Assembly: GCF_009193355.1 (NCBI RefSeq)
Contig: NZ_WBVT01000025.1
Span: forward strand, 1-49,136
DNA length: 49,136 nt
Direction of reading: 5' to 3'
DNA from: Bifidobacterium leontopitheci
Lineage (GTDB): Bacteria; Actinomycetota; Actinomycetes; Actinomycetales; Bifidobacteriaceae
This document shows positions 1 through 9,409 of the stretch, piece after piece (position 1 is the stretch's first letter; every line of letters starts with the position of its first letter). The position numbers and the translations under genes were made by a program. The notes under the pieces are model-generated. The model had not been told where the DNA came from and did no database searches. It saw only the letters and a program-made list of their open reading frames with translations.

Positions 1-52
1 CGCCGGCCTGTGATGATGCGTGAGTGTCCATACACCATTGTCACCACGCACG

Positions 53-120
53 ACCGTCAACCATGCCCCAGGACATACCGTCAACCATCCGCTGACACAT
101 GCGTCAACTATCCGCTGAAG
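53..120. repeat. Short tandem repeat, about 24-nt period, three copies
   Basis: Three successive copies start at 53, 77 and 101. Each begins with a CGTCAAC core and the last two share ATCCGCTGA. The third copy is shorter. It lies downstream of the small gene at 204-410 on that gene's 3' side, and I see no gene in 1-203. No function is assigned. Confidence 0.5.
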
Positions 121-203
121 CTAAACATCCCAAAACAAAACACCCACATCTCGTCAATGCACCTCAATCGGACCGATTTTCGGGCACGTTCCATCGCAAA
201 ATG

Positions 204-410
204 TCAGAACATGCTGACCAAGTACATCTCCAGCAAGGTCGTTTCTCGGATTGCCCGCTCCTTCTCCTCCCGAGTCGTCTGGAGTGCCGCTATCTGCTCC
301 AACGCATACCGCCGCTCCGCCCTAGGAAAATGCTGGTCGTCTTCGCTGGGTGCGGTGAGTTCGAGTTCATCAAGCTTTTTCTCGATTGCGTCATCGATGT
401 CGTCAATCAT
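204..410 (-). CDS. Small acidic helical protein, paralogue of the gene at 460-681
   Basis: A 68-residue protein beginning MIDDIDDAIEKKLDELE and ending in VSMF. I do not recognise a named family. It is rich in Glu, Lys and Arg, predicted to be mostly helical, and has no signal peptide or membrane segment. The start at 410 is preceded by a GAGAGGAAT ribosome site. It aligns along its length with the neighbouring protein at 460-681: both carry I-E-x-K-L-D-E-L-E near the N-terminus, an ALE(Q/T)IA segment in the middle and a C-terminal SMF, so the two are tandem duplicates. It lies beyond the trailer end of the CRISPR array and reads in the same direction as the array. A regulator or an antitoxin-like partner is conceivable, but nothing in the sequence proves it. 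Confidence 0.6.
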   Translation of the reverse strand: MIDDIDDAIEKKLDELELTAPSEDDQHFPRAERRYALEQIAALQTTREEKERAIRETTLLEMYLVSMF

Positions 411-459
411 TGCGATTCCTCTCGTAAAGGACTTGCTTCGTCGGCAGCGCAACAGCCTT

Positions 460-681
460 TCAGAACATGCTGGCCTGGAACAGCGCGCCCAAATTCGCTT
501 GAGCCACCCGTTCCACCCTCTCTTCAGGACTGTTGCCGAGTTCCGCGATCGTCTCCAACGCCTCCCTGCGGGTCTGGCGGTCAAGATAATCCCCGTCCGA
601 AGGTTGAACGGCTTCCAGCTCGTCAAGCTTCCGTTCAATCAGTTCGCTGAGGTCGTCATCCATCGGTCTCTCCTTTGTCAT
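460..681 (-). CDS. Small acidic helical protein, tandem paralogue of 204-410
   Basis: A 73-residue protein from the ATG at 681, which follows an excellent AGGAGGTGATA ribosome site. An internal ATG at 663 (MDDD) has AAGGAG before it and aligns better with the start of the paralogue, so initiation at 663 is the alternative. The body contains LIERKLDELE, RREALETIAELG and a C-terminal SMF shared with the gene at 204-410. It is soluble, acidic and probably alpha-helical. The family is not recognised. It is followed 49 bp later by its paralogue and preceded 31 bp upstream by the small membrane protein gene, so the three probably form one transcription unit. Confidence 0.62.
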   Translation of the reverse strand: MTKERPMDDDLSELIERKLDELEAVQPSDGDYLDRQTRREALETIAELGNSPEERVERVAQANLGALFQASMF

Positions 682-708
682 TATCACCTCCTGCGCTTTA
701 GCTTGATA

Positions 709-737
709 GGAATCATCCCCGCTTACGCGGAGCCGAA
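709..737 (-). repeat. Decayed CRISPR repeat remnant (distal)
   Basis: By eye 21 of 29 positions match the array consensus, including an unbroken ATCATCCCC on the plus strand and a GC-TA-GCGG core. It lies 245 bp (four 61-bp periods plus 1) before the remnant at 954-982. The stop codon and last few codons of the small membrane protein gene (713-898) fall inside it. Confidence 0.55.
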
Positions 738-898
738 CCTGCGTTCCCACGGTCGGCGGCAATGGCCGCAGCGAGCCCCATGAGCCCCGCTGCGAGACCG
801 AAGCCTCCGGCAGTGACAACGTTTCCCGAGATGGCCCCGCCGAGCGAAACGAGTCCGAACAGCGTCGAGACGACGCCGATGATGAATGGCCTGTTCAT
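713..898 (-). CDS. Small two-helix membrane protein of unknown function
   Basis: A 61-residue protein starting at the ATG at 898, which has GGAGGAACCACC immediately upstream. The in-frame region extends back to 958, but only the 898 start has a ribosome site. Residues 4-25 and about 30-48 are glycine/alanine-rich hydrophobic segments, giving a likely hairpin in the membrane, followed by a basic tail. No family is recognised. The last codons and the TGA stop lie in a decayed CRISPR repeat, so the C-terminus seems to have been made from repeat DNA. It is the first gene of a three-gene minus-strand cluster at the trailer end of the array. Confidence 0.55.
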   Translation of the reverse strand: MNRPFIIGVVSTLFGLVSLGGAISGNVVTAGGFGLAAGLMGLAAAIAADRGNAGSAPRKRG

Positions 899-953
899 GG
901 TGGTTCCTCCAATAAGCGAGATGAGGTTTTTAAGGGCTCCGGTCACCTGCTTT

Positions 954-982
954 GACATAATACCCGCTTATGCGAAGCGGAC
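954..982 (-). repeat. Decayed CRISPR repeat at the trailer end
   Basis: It sits exactly one 61-bp period before the first good repeat (1015). By eye 19 of 29 positions agree with the consensus, including CCCGC, TATGCG and the final AC. The position and the graded decay of the repeats at 1015 and 1076 support its being an eroded terminal repeat. Confidence 0.65.
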
Positions 983-1014
983 TTCTCCAAGTAGGCGGCG
1001 CACCCGCTGCCGCC

Positions 1015-1591
1015 GGGATCATCCCCGCTTGCGCGGGGAACACGATGCTTGCACATGCGCGGAATCGCCCGCCTTGGGATCATCCCCACGTATGCGGGGA
1101 ACACCCCTCGCTTATCGAGACATGCACGCCGGAGCAGGGATCATCCCCGCGTATGCGGGGAACACTGGTCGCTCTTGTCGGGCGTGAAGTCCGGCGGGGG
1201 ATCATCCCCGCGTATGCGGGGAACACGTCGCGTTCGTCGCCGCCGTCATTGCAAGCGTGGGATCATCCCCGCGTATGCGGGGAACACTCGATGTCTCTGA
1301 GGGTCCATTCGGCGTCGCCGGGATCATCCCCGCGTATGCGGGGAACACCCGTTTCGGCGCGACTCGTACCGGCCGGCGTGGGGATCATCCCCGCGTATGC
1401 GGGGAACACCGTCTTCCGGTCGGCCATCATCAGGGCGACGAGGGATCATCCCCGCGTATGCGGGAACACGTCGGCAAGATCGTCGGCAATGGGCAAGGTC
1501 CGGGATCATCCCCGCGTATGCGGGGAACACGGTGGACTGGTAGCCGGTGGCTTTTGCGTATCGGGATCATCCCCGCGTATGCGGGGAACAC
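1015..1591 (-). CRISPR. Type I-E CRISPR array, trailer block (10 repeats)
   Basis: Ten 29-bp repeats start at 1015, 1076, 1137, 1198, 1259, 1320, 1381, 1442, 1502 and 1563, separated by nine 32-nt spacers. In the transcribed (minus) sense the repeat begins GTGTTCCCCGC and ends GGGGATGATCCC. The CCCCGC/GCGGGG stem and 29-nt length match the E. coli type I-E repeat and fix the orientation. Repeats at 1015 (altered loop) and 1076 (one base change) are degenerate, and the one at 1442 lacks a G and is 28 bp long. That is the expected erosion at the leader-distal end, where the oldest spacers lie. The tenth repeat is followed by a spacer broken by an insertion sequence; the array resumes at 4079. 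Confidence 0.97.
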
Positions 1592-1753
1592 TCGAGGAAC
1601 ACGTGGTCGTCCATGCCGGTGTTTTTGTTCAATTAGAAGTTGAGGTTTTAGTCACGTAGTTTTTTCGGGTCTGGGCGGAAAGGCATGCCGACCACCCGTG
1701 GGCCTTAGCCTGATGGTGCTTCGATTCCATTCGGGAAAGGTCCGGAAAGGCAA

Positions 1754-3220
1754 ATGATCAGCATGCCCAAAATACAGTCTATCCGCACGCGTCGCAGGAA
1801 CGGCGAGCCCATCGCGTCGATAGCGCGCAACGAGAACGTCAGCGAGCCGACCGTGCGCAAGTACCTGAAGGTCGACGACCTGTCGGCCAAACCCCCGGTG
1901 AGGAAGCGCCGCGGGTCGGTGATCGACGAGTGGACGCCCGTGATCGAGGGTATGCTCGCCGAGGACCGGGAGACATGGCATAAGCAGCGGCACACGGCGA
2001 CGCGCATCCATGAGCGCCTGCGCGACGAGTACGGCGCGGACGTGTCCCTGTCGACCGTCACCCGCGAGGTCGCCCGGCTCAAACGCGAGTCCGCTTTGGA
2101 ACGGGAGACGGGCTTCCTGGACCTGTCGTGGCATCCGGGCGAATGCCAGGCGGATTTCGGCCAGGTCGACGTGCGCTGGCGGGGCTCGACGGTGCGGATG
2201 CGGCATTTCGTGCTGGATTTCCCGCATTCGAACATCAGCCCGTGCCAGCTGATGCCCGGGGAGAACGCGGAGTGCACGTGCCAGGCGCTGGAGAACCTGT
2301 TCGAGTGGCTGGGCGGGGTGCCCCGGCGGATCGTGTACGACAACGCGGCCGGAGTGGGGCGCAGGACGTCCGACGCAATCCGCCTGTCCCGCCTGTTCCA
2401 GGCGTTCCAGGCGCACTACGGGTTCGAGTACGCGTTCTGCAACCCGTACTCGGGCCATGAGAAGGGCGCGGTCGAGGCGCGTGTGGGCGCGGTGCGCCGC
2501 CGCCTGTTCGTGCCGGTGCCCAGCGTCTGGAACCTCGACAACTTCAACCGGCGCCTGCCCGACAGGTGCCTCGAGATCGGCGACAAGGAGCACTATCGCA
2601 AGGGCGAGAGCCAGACTGGCCTGTTCGCCGAGGACCGCAAGGCGCTGCTGCCCCTGCCCGCCAAACGGTTCGACGTGGTCACGTGGAAGCGCATGAAGGC
2701 CGACAAGCACGGCAACGTCATCCTGGAGGGACGCCACCGGTACGCGGCCGGCCCCGAACACGCCGGCCGGGAGATGATCGTCGGCATGCGCGCCCTGGAG
2801 GTGGAGATCCTCGACGCCGGCGGCGCGCACGTGACCGCGCATCCCAGGGCCTACGGCGACAAGCCGACCGACAGCGGTGACCCCTCAAGCCAGCTCGGGC
2901 TGCTGTGCGACCGGCCTGCGGCCTGGCCCAACAGCCGGGTGCGCGACGCGCTGCCCGACCCGTTGCGCGAATGGATCGACGCGCAGGACGAGGCCACGCG
3001 ACGCGACAGCCTGCGCGCCTTGCTGCACGCGGACCGCGAGAGCGGCTGGCAGGCCGCCGTGGCGGGCATGCCCGAGATCCTCGAGGCCACCGGCGGCACG
3101 GACCGGGCCGGCGTATGCCTTGCGGCGGCACGACGCGCATCGGGAATGACGCCGGTGGCCTACGACGATCCCATAGACCCGGGCGAATACGACATCGCCT
3201 ACACCAAGGAGGACGCATGA
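1754..3220 (+). CDS. istA: IS21-family transposase IstA
   Basis: A 488-residue DDE transposase that cuts and joins the element ends. An N-terminal helix-turn-helix (about residues 15-40, ARNENVSEPTVRKYLK) precedes the rve-type catalytic core. The catalytic acids are visible as D in QADFGQVDV (about 134), D in VYDNAAG (about 198) and E in GHEKGAVEARVG (about 240). The start at 1754 has AAAGG just before it. The stop overlaps the istB start (ATGA at 3217-3220), the usual IS21 arrangement that couples translation. The length is typical and I see no frameshift. Confidence 0.95.
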   Translation: MISMPKIQSIRTRRRNGEPIASIARNENVSEPTVRKYLKVDDLSAKPPVRKRRGSVIDEWTPVIEGMLAEDRETWHKQRHTATRIHERLRDEYGADVSLSTVTREVARLKRESALERETGFLDLSWHPGECQADFGQVDVRWRGSTVRMRHFVLDFPHSNISPCQLMPGENAECTCQALENLFEWLGGVPRRIVYDNAAGVGRRTSDAIRLSRLFQAFQAHYGFEYAFCNPYSGHEKGAVEARVGAVRRRLFVPVPSVWNLDNFNRRLPDRCLEIGDKEHYRKGESQTGLFAEDRKALLPLPAKRFDVVTWKRMKADKHGNVILEGRHRYAAGPEHAGREMIVGMRALEVEILDAGGAHVTAHPRAYGDKPTDSGDPSSQLGLLCDRPAAWPNSRVRDALPDPLREWIDAQDEATRRDSLRALLHADRESGWQAAVAGMPEILEATGGTDRAGVCLAAARRASGMTPVAYDDPIDPGEYDIAYTKEDA

Positions 3221-3981
3221 ACCAGAAAACCGAGAGGGCCGACACCGGCCTGCTGCGGGAGAGGGCACGCAGCCTGTTCATCTCCCAGGCCACCATCGAC
3301 GACACGCTCGAATGGGCCACCCCGCGCCAGATCGACGCGATAGACCGCATGCTCGCCACGGAACTGGCCAACCGGGAGACGTCCAAACGCGCCAGGCTCA
3401 TGCGCCAGGCTAGGTTCCCGGTGCCCAAAAGCCTCGACGGCTACGACTTCACGAACGTGCGCCTGCCCGACGGCTACACCAGGGAACAATTGACGGATCT
3501 TGACTTCACGGCCAGGGCGCAGGACCTCGTGTTCTACGGCAAGACCGGACGCGGCAAGACCCACCTTGCCACCGCGCTCGGCATGAAGGCCGTCGAGACG
3601 GGCAGGAGCGTGCGCTTCCGCCAGACCGCCGAACTCGTCCTCCAGCTCGGCAAGGCCAAACGCGACGGCACCCTCGACAGCCTGCTCAAGGACCTCGCCA
3701 GAGCCGACCTGACCGTCATCGACGAGTCCGGCCACGCGCCCGCGCGCCTCGACGGCGCCAGGCTCCTCTACCAGACCGTCGCCGGAAGCTACGAGCGGCG
3801 CAGCATCATCTCCGCCACGAACATCGAATCCGGCAAATGGGGCACGGTCTTCGCCGACGACAAACTCGCCGCCGCGATCATCGACCGCATCGTCCACCAC
3901 GGACGCCTCATCGAGTTCACCGGCCCCAGCCGACGAGCCGGCCAGGCCCTCATGTTCGGCAAGGAAACCAACGACCGATAA
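3217..3981 (+). CDS. istB: IS21-family helper ATPase IstB
   Basis: A 254-residue AAA+ ATPase of the IstB/DnaC-like family, which assembles on target DNA and activates IstA. The Walker A motif is GKTGRGKT (about residue 108) and a Walker B-like VIDES is at about 165. A conserved SATNIESGKWG-type sensor segment follows, then RIVHHGRLIEF near the C-terminus. The Walker B region reads VIDESG rather than the more common IDE-F/L-G. The gene overlaps istA by 4 bp and its own stop lies 88 bp from the right end of the element. It appears full length and intact. Confidence 0.95.
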   Translation: MNQKTERADTGLLRERARSLFISQATIDDTLEWATPRQIDAIDRMLATELANRETSKRARLMRQARFPVPKSLDGYDFTNVRLPDGYTREQLTDLDFTARAQDLVFYGKTGRGKTHLATALGMKAVETGRSVRFRQTAELVLQLGKAKRDGTLDSLLKDLARADLTVIDESGHAPARLDGARLLYQTVAGSYERRSIISATNIESGKWGTVFADDKLAAAIIDRIVHHGRLIEFTGPSRRAGQALMFGKETNDR

Positions 3982-4078
3982 CCACAACCAACCACCGGCC
4001 GGCACCCTTCATGCCGAAACCCGAAAAAAAACAGTGACGAAAACCGAAACACCAACTTGACAAAATACAGCCGGTCTT

Positions 4079-7000
4079 GGGATCATCCCCGCGTATGCGG
4101 GGAACACCAAGCGTCGGGCCACGTCCCGTGTCCTTGTTGGGGATCATCCCCGCGTATGCGGGGAACACCGGGTCGGTGAGCGTGGCGGCGATCCGTTTCA
4201 GGGATCATCCCCGCGTATGCGGGGAACACTCGGCCGATCTCATGTCGTGCGTCCACGCGCAGGGATCATCCCCGCGTATGCGGGGAACACACGTGTACAT
4301 CCGACTGTTCGCGTTCGAGTCGGGGATCATCCCCGCGTATGCGGGGAACACTAGTCGGCGAACTCTATCCATGACTGTTCGATGGGATCATCCCCGCGTA
4401 TGCGGGGAACACTCGGCCGATCTCATGTCGTGCGTCCACGCGCAGGGATCATCCCCGCGTATGCGGGGAACACTAGTCGGCGAACTCTATCCATGACTGT
4501 TCGATGGGATCATCCCCGCGTATGCGGGGAACACATAAGTGGCCGAATCCCGTGTTCGACAAGCCGGGGATCATCCCCGCGTATGCGGGGAACACTCCGC
4601 GAGACTGAAGGTCGCCGGGGTCGCACGGGGATCATCCCCGCGTATGCGGGGAACACGCGCATGGCGTCCGGCGGCGGCGCCACGTACCGGGATCATCCCC
4701 GCGTATGCGGGGAACACAACCAGGGGCACGGGCCGCTCGCACCCACCATGGGATCATCCCCGCGTATGCGGGGAACACGCCGTTCCGCCGTTGTAGGAGA
4801 GCATAGACCCGGGATCATCCCCGCGTATGCGGGGAACACCCACGTTCTACCGTTTCGAGTTCGGCATGTGGGGGATCATCCCCGCGTATGCGGGGAACAC
4901 CCACGTTCTACCGTTTCGAGTTCGGCATGTGGGGGATCATCCCCGCGTATGCGGGGAACACGCGGCGGCACCGGCCTTCTTCACCGTGTCCCAGGGATCA
5001 TCCCCGCGTATGCGAGGAACACATGGCGAAACGTCCCGGCCACGCGGCTAGGTGGGGATCATCCCCGCGTATGCGGGGAACACGGGTATATCGGCCGTGT
5101 GGGGAGACCCCCCGCGGGATCATCCCCGCGTATGCGGGGAACACCCGCGTATCCCATCTAATCCGCCTTGATGATCGGGATCATCCCCGCGTATGCGGGG
5201 AACACGAGGTCACCGGCGCGAACGTGACCCGCAAACCGGGATCATCCCCGCGTATGCGGGGAACACTGCCCCGCACACAACGATTCGACCAGCTGCGCGG
5301 GATCATCCCCGCGTATGCGGGGAACACCGTTTCCATGCCGTGCACGGTTTTGCCGTGCGGGGATCATCCCCGCGTATGCGGGGAACACAGGAATCGGCAC
5401 TGGCCCATCACCCTAAGACGGGGATCATCCCCGCGTATGCGGGGAACACGGTATATCGGCCGTGTGGGGTGGGTGCCCCGCGGGATCATCCCCGCGTATG
5501 CGGGGAACACCCATCGAATGCGCCCCGTTGACACTATTGGAGGGGATCATCCCCGCGTATGCGGGGAACACCTGTTTGCAGAGTTGACCGCGCGGGAATG
5601 GACGGGATCATCCCCGCGTATGCGGGGAACACTCCGGCAGGTTCGGATACCAGAAGTCCGTCTGGGGATCATCCCCGCGTATGCGGGGAACACGCGGTCA
5701 CGATACCCTGCGGGATACGGATATCGGGATCATCCCCGCGTATGCGGGGAACACCGAGAGACAGTATTGCTTGCGGCGGGTCGTCAGGGATCATCCCCGC
5801 GTATGCGGGGAACACCGCAGCTCGTCGATGACGCTGACCGCAGACAGGGGATCATCCCCGCGTATGCGGGGAACACACTACTCCTATGGCACCGTCAACC
5901 GTTAACCCGGGATCATCCCCGCGTATGCGGGGAACACGTCCTGTCTGCCATAAAAGGCGTTTTCGACACGGGATCATCCCCGCGTATGCGGGGAACACAG
6001 AACCTCATTTCGCACGCCTCGCACAATGTGGGGATCATCCCCGCGTATGCGGGGAACACCATCCAAGGCGCGTTCCAGGCTCTTGGCTGGGGGGATCATC
6101 CCCGCGTATGCGGGGAACACAAAGCCGGAGTAGCCGGCCGGAGGCCCTGTTGGGGATCATCCCCGCGTATGCGGGGAACACGTCGAGAGGTGGAGCTTCG
6201 CACGCTTGACCTGGGGATCATCCCCGCGTATGCGGGGAACACCTCCAGCATGCGCCATTCCGGCCCACGACCCTGGGATCATCCCCGCGTATGCGGGGAA
6301 CACGATGTCGTCGACGACCCATTTGGTGCTGTAGCGGGATCATCCCCGCGTATGCGGGGAACACTCAAATCCATGCCCCGCTACCAATTGACCGCCGGGA
6401 TCATCCCCGCGTATGCGGGGAACACACGATACCCACGTGATCGAGCGACCCGTTACCGGGATCATCCCCGCGTATGCGGGGAACACCATGTGACGCGCGG
6501 CAAACGACGGGAATCACGGGGATCATCCCCGCGTATGCGGGGAACACTACGGACAGGAGCGCGATAACCGACGCGTCCAGGGATCATCCCCGCGTATGCG
6601 GGGAACACTTGGAGCATCGCAGTGCCAGCGAGTCGGTGCGGGGATCATCCCCGCGTATGCGGGGAACACGGTGCTGAAATGCACGCCCACGGGAGGCGGC
6701 AGGGATCATCCCCGCGTATGCGGGGAACACTGCACGGCGTACGGGTAGGCTCGCGCCCATAGGGGATCATCCCCGCGTATGCGGGGAACACACATGGGCT
6801 TCAAGCGACCCGACCGTGGCCGCGGGATCATCCCCGCGTATGCGGGGAACACCCGCATGATCGGCGGCGCGTGTATATATACGTGGGATCATCCCCGCGT
6901 ATGCGGGGAACACCCCGAGGGCGTGACCGTCGCCCTGACGCTCGCGGGATCATCCCCGCGTATGCGGGGAACACAAGCAATCATTGCGCGTCGCGCACAT

Positions 7001-9294
7001 TTTCGCGGGATCATCCCCGCGTATGCGGGGAACACTATCACACGAAAGACCGTCAGTAGTCTCACCCGGGATCATCCCCGCGTATGCGGGGAACACCGCC
7101 TCGAAGATGGTCCGGCGCGTCCTGGTTGGGGATCATCCCCGCGTATGCGGGGAACACGCGTTGACGTCCATCATGCCGTTGATTACGCAGGGATCATCCC
7201 CGCGTATGCGGGGAACACAACAGCGTACGGAGCGCGTTATCGACTAGCGCGGGATCATCCCCGCGTATGCGGGGAACACGAAGCGTGACACAAGCGCGCC
7301 GTCGGTCGGCCGGGATCATCCCCGCGTATGCGGGGAACACGTCCTTCATGTTCAGCCTTCGGGCCTGTAGGCGGGATCATCCCCGCGTATGCGGGGAACA
7401 CTGCCCCTGTGCGGTGTCGGCCTCTTTGGCGAAGGGATCATCCCCGCGTATGCGGGGAACACCCGTCTTGCTCATTATCGCGCTCGGTGCCCTTGGGATC
7501 ATCCCCGCGTATGCGGGGAACACGTATCGGCGTGTGACTGTTTTCGGCCGAGGCAGGGATCATCCCCGCGTATGCGGGGAACACGACTGCTCTCGGCTCT
7601 GCCTTGATGGTGTTGTGGGATCATCCCCGCGTATGCGGGGAACACCTCGCTGATCGTCGGCACTGATACGCCGAATAGGGATCATCCCCGCGTATGCGGG
7701 GAACACGCAGGCCGGCCCATGCGATCATGTTGGCGAGCGGGGGATCATCCCCGCGTATGCGGGGAACACTCACGTCGGTAACGCAGGTGATTCAAGGCAT
7801 CGGGATCATCCCCGCGTATGCGGGGAACACAACCGGTATACGACTCAGACACGCGCCATATTGGGATCATCCCCGCGTATGCGGGGAACACCTCGTAATT
7901 CCAACGTCTGCCTATCATCTCCAGGGATCATCCCCGCGTATGCGGGGAACACAGAGCACGACGGCGGGTCAATACACTGTCACGGGGATCATCCCCGCGT
8001 ATGCGGGGAACACGCGTCCGACTCCGCGCAAAAATTCGCGTCCACGGGATCATCCCCGCGTATGCGGGGAACACGTTTCGACGCAGTAGATGACGAAGGC
8101 CGATACGGGATCATCCCCGCGTATGCGGGGAACACCTCACCGAAAACGATTCCAGCGACTCCGTGCCGGGATCATCCCCGCGTATGCGGGGAACACGGGG
8201 TATCTGCCGGTTGGCGTTGCCGGTTTTGGGGATCATCCCCGCGTATGCGGGGAACACCGCGCCGGGCTGGAAACGCCACAGATACAGACGGGATCATCCC
8301 CGCGTATGCGGGGAACACCACTTCAGAATCGGCAGCGTGCCACGCGACTGGGGATCATCCCCGCGTATGCGGGGAACACGCCGCCGGCGCCGCCCATGGC
8401 CTTGCCGAGCGGGGATCATCCCCGCGTATGCGGGGAACACCTGATGTCGATGACGATGGACAGTTCCGGCAGGGGATCATCCCCGCGTATGCGGGGAACA
8501 CTTGCGTCGGGTGACGCGCGTCATCGCATAGGTGGGATCATCCCCGCGTATGCGGGGAACACGCCGATGACGGTGCACTGCTCGCCAGTTGGGCGGGATC
8601 ATCCCCGCGTATGCGGGGAACACAGATGCCACATGGAGGACAGCAAAGTGTCACTGGGATCATCCCCGCGTATGCGGGGAACACGAGACGCCACGCTTGG
8701 CGGACCTCATCGGCCAGGGATCATCCCCGCGTATGCGGGGAACACTGCGCGGCTGACTGTTCGGACCCGTCTGGATGGGGATCATCCCCGCGTATGCGGG
8801 GAACACTTCCGGGCGCGCGCCCGCGGCTGGCACCTGAAGGGATCATCCCCGCGTATGCGGGGAACACCTGCTGATCCCGTTGCAGGGGGTCGTGGGCCAG
8901 GGATCATCCCCGCGTATGCGGGGAACACAAAATAAGCAAGATACAAAACCGAATCGTCCCGGGATCATCCCCGCGTATGCGGGGAACACCGGGTCTCCAT
9001 CTGCATCACCTGGGTCAGCGAGGGATCATCCCCGCGTATGCGGGGAACACGCCACCTGCGGCCAGGTCAGGCCGAAGATCACGGGATCATCCCCGCGTAT
9101 GCGGGGAACACGCCTGCGCCTTGTACCACATCCAATCCGACGTGGGATCATCCCCGCGTATGCGGGGAACACCAACCGCATCGGCGCTCGGACCCATGCC
9201 CACCGGGATCATCCCCGCGTATGCGGGGAACACGCCCACGCATGGCGTGAATGGAGGTCGGCCCCGGGATCATCCCCGCGTATGCGGGGAACAC
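4079..9294 (-). CRISPR. Type I-E CRISPR array, leader-proximal block (86 repeats)
   Basis: I tracked 86 repeats from 4079 to 9266 at a strict 61-bp period, the one exception being a 34-nt spacer at 7707-7740. With the trailer block this makes 96 repeats and 95 spacers. Repeats are almost identical; the copy at 4994 has one G-to-A change. The leader lies at the high-coordinate end next to cas2, so spacers near 9265 are the newest. Spacer duplications occur at 4230-4505 (order A-X-B-A-B) and in tandem at 4840-4871 and 4901-4932. Two related spacers lie at 5084-5115 and 5450-5481. The long open frames that cross the array on the plus strand are artefacts of the repeat. Confidence 0.98.
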
Positions 9295-9409
9295 ACTTCG
9301 TCATCATAGAGATTCCAGGGGATATCGAAAGTGAACCGTCTCATTTTCATTCACTTTGCTAACACCAATCAAGACGGAGCGGGACACATTATCACGAAAG
9401 CCACAACCG
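9295..9409 (-). promoter_or_regulatory. CRISPR leader
   Basis: This 115-bp interval, AT-richer than its surroundings, lies between the cas2 stop (9410) and the first repeat (ends 9294). Its position next to cas1-cas2 and the well-preserved repeat beside it mark it as the leader, where array transcription begins and new spacers enter. It contains a TTCACTTT / AAAGTGAA inverted pair near 9329-9358. I see no clear consensus promoter, so the start site is not placed. Confidence 0.75.

Larger units (their letters stand above)
1620..4069 (+). mobile_element. IS21-family insertion sequence, complete, inside a CRISPR spacer
   Basis: The element is 2450 bp with TG...CA ends. The terminal 51 bp of the two ends align without gaps at about 37 positions, sharing the stretch TTTTTTCGGGT at positions 41-51. 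It carries an intact istA-istB pair. A 5-bp duplication, GCCGG, flanks it at 1615-1619 and 4070-4074. The 28 nt of spacer left of the element plus 4 nt right of the second GCCGG make 32 nt, the normal spacer length. The insertion therefore hit an existing spacer and has suffered no later deletion. Both genes are open and the ends are intact, so it may still be active. Confidence 0.95.

Noticed and set aside
709..737. Treating the distal remnant as a functional repeat
   Set aside because: The last seven bases and part of the stem are lost, so Cas6e processing is unlikely.
204..898. Toxin-antitoxin module or anti-CRISPR genes
   Set aside because: The size and location invite the idea, but no toxin fold, antitoxin motif or known anti-CRISPR similarity can be seen, so they are left as unknown.
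1015..9294. Long plus-strand open frames across the array with repeated SSPRMRGT, IIPAYAGNT or DHPRVCGEH units
   Set aside because: These are the three frames of the CRISPR repeat and spacers, not proteins. The 61-bp period shifts frame each unit and the repeat lacks stops.
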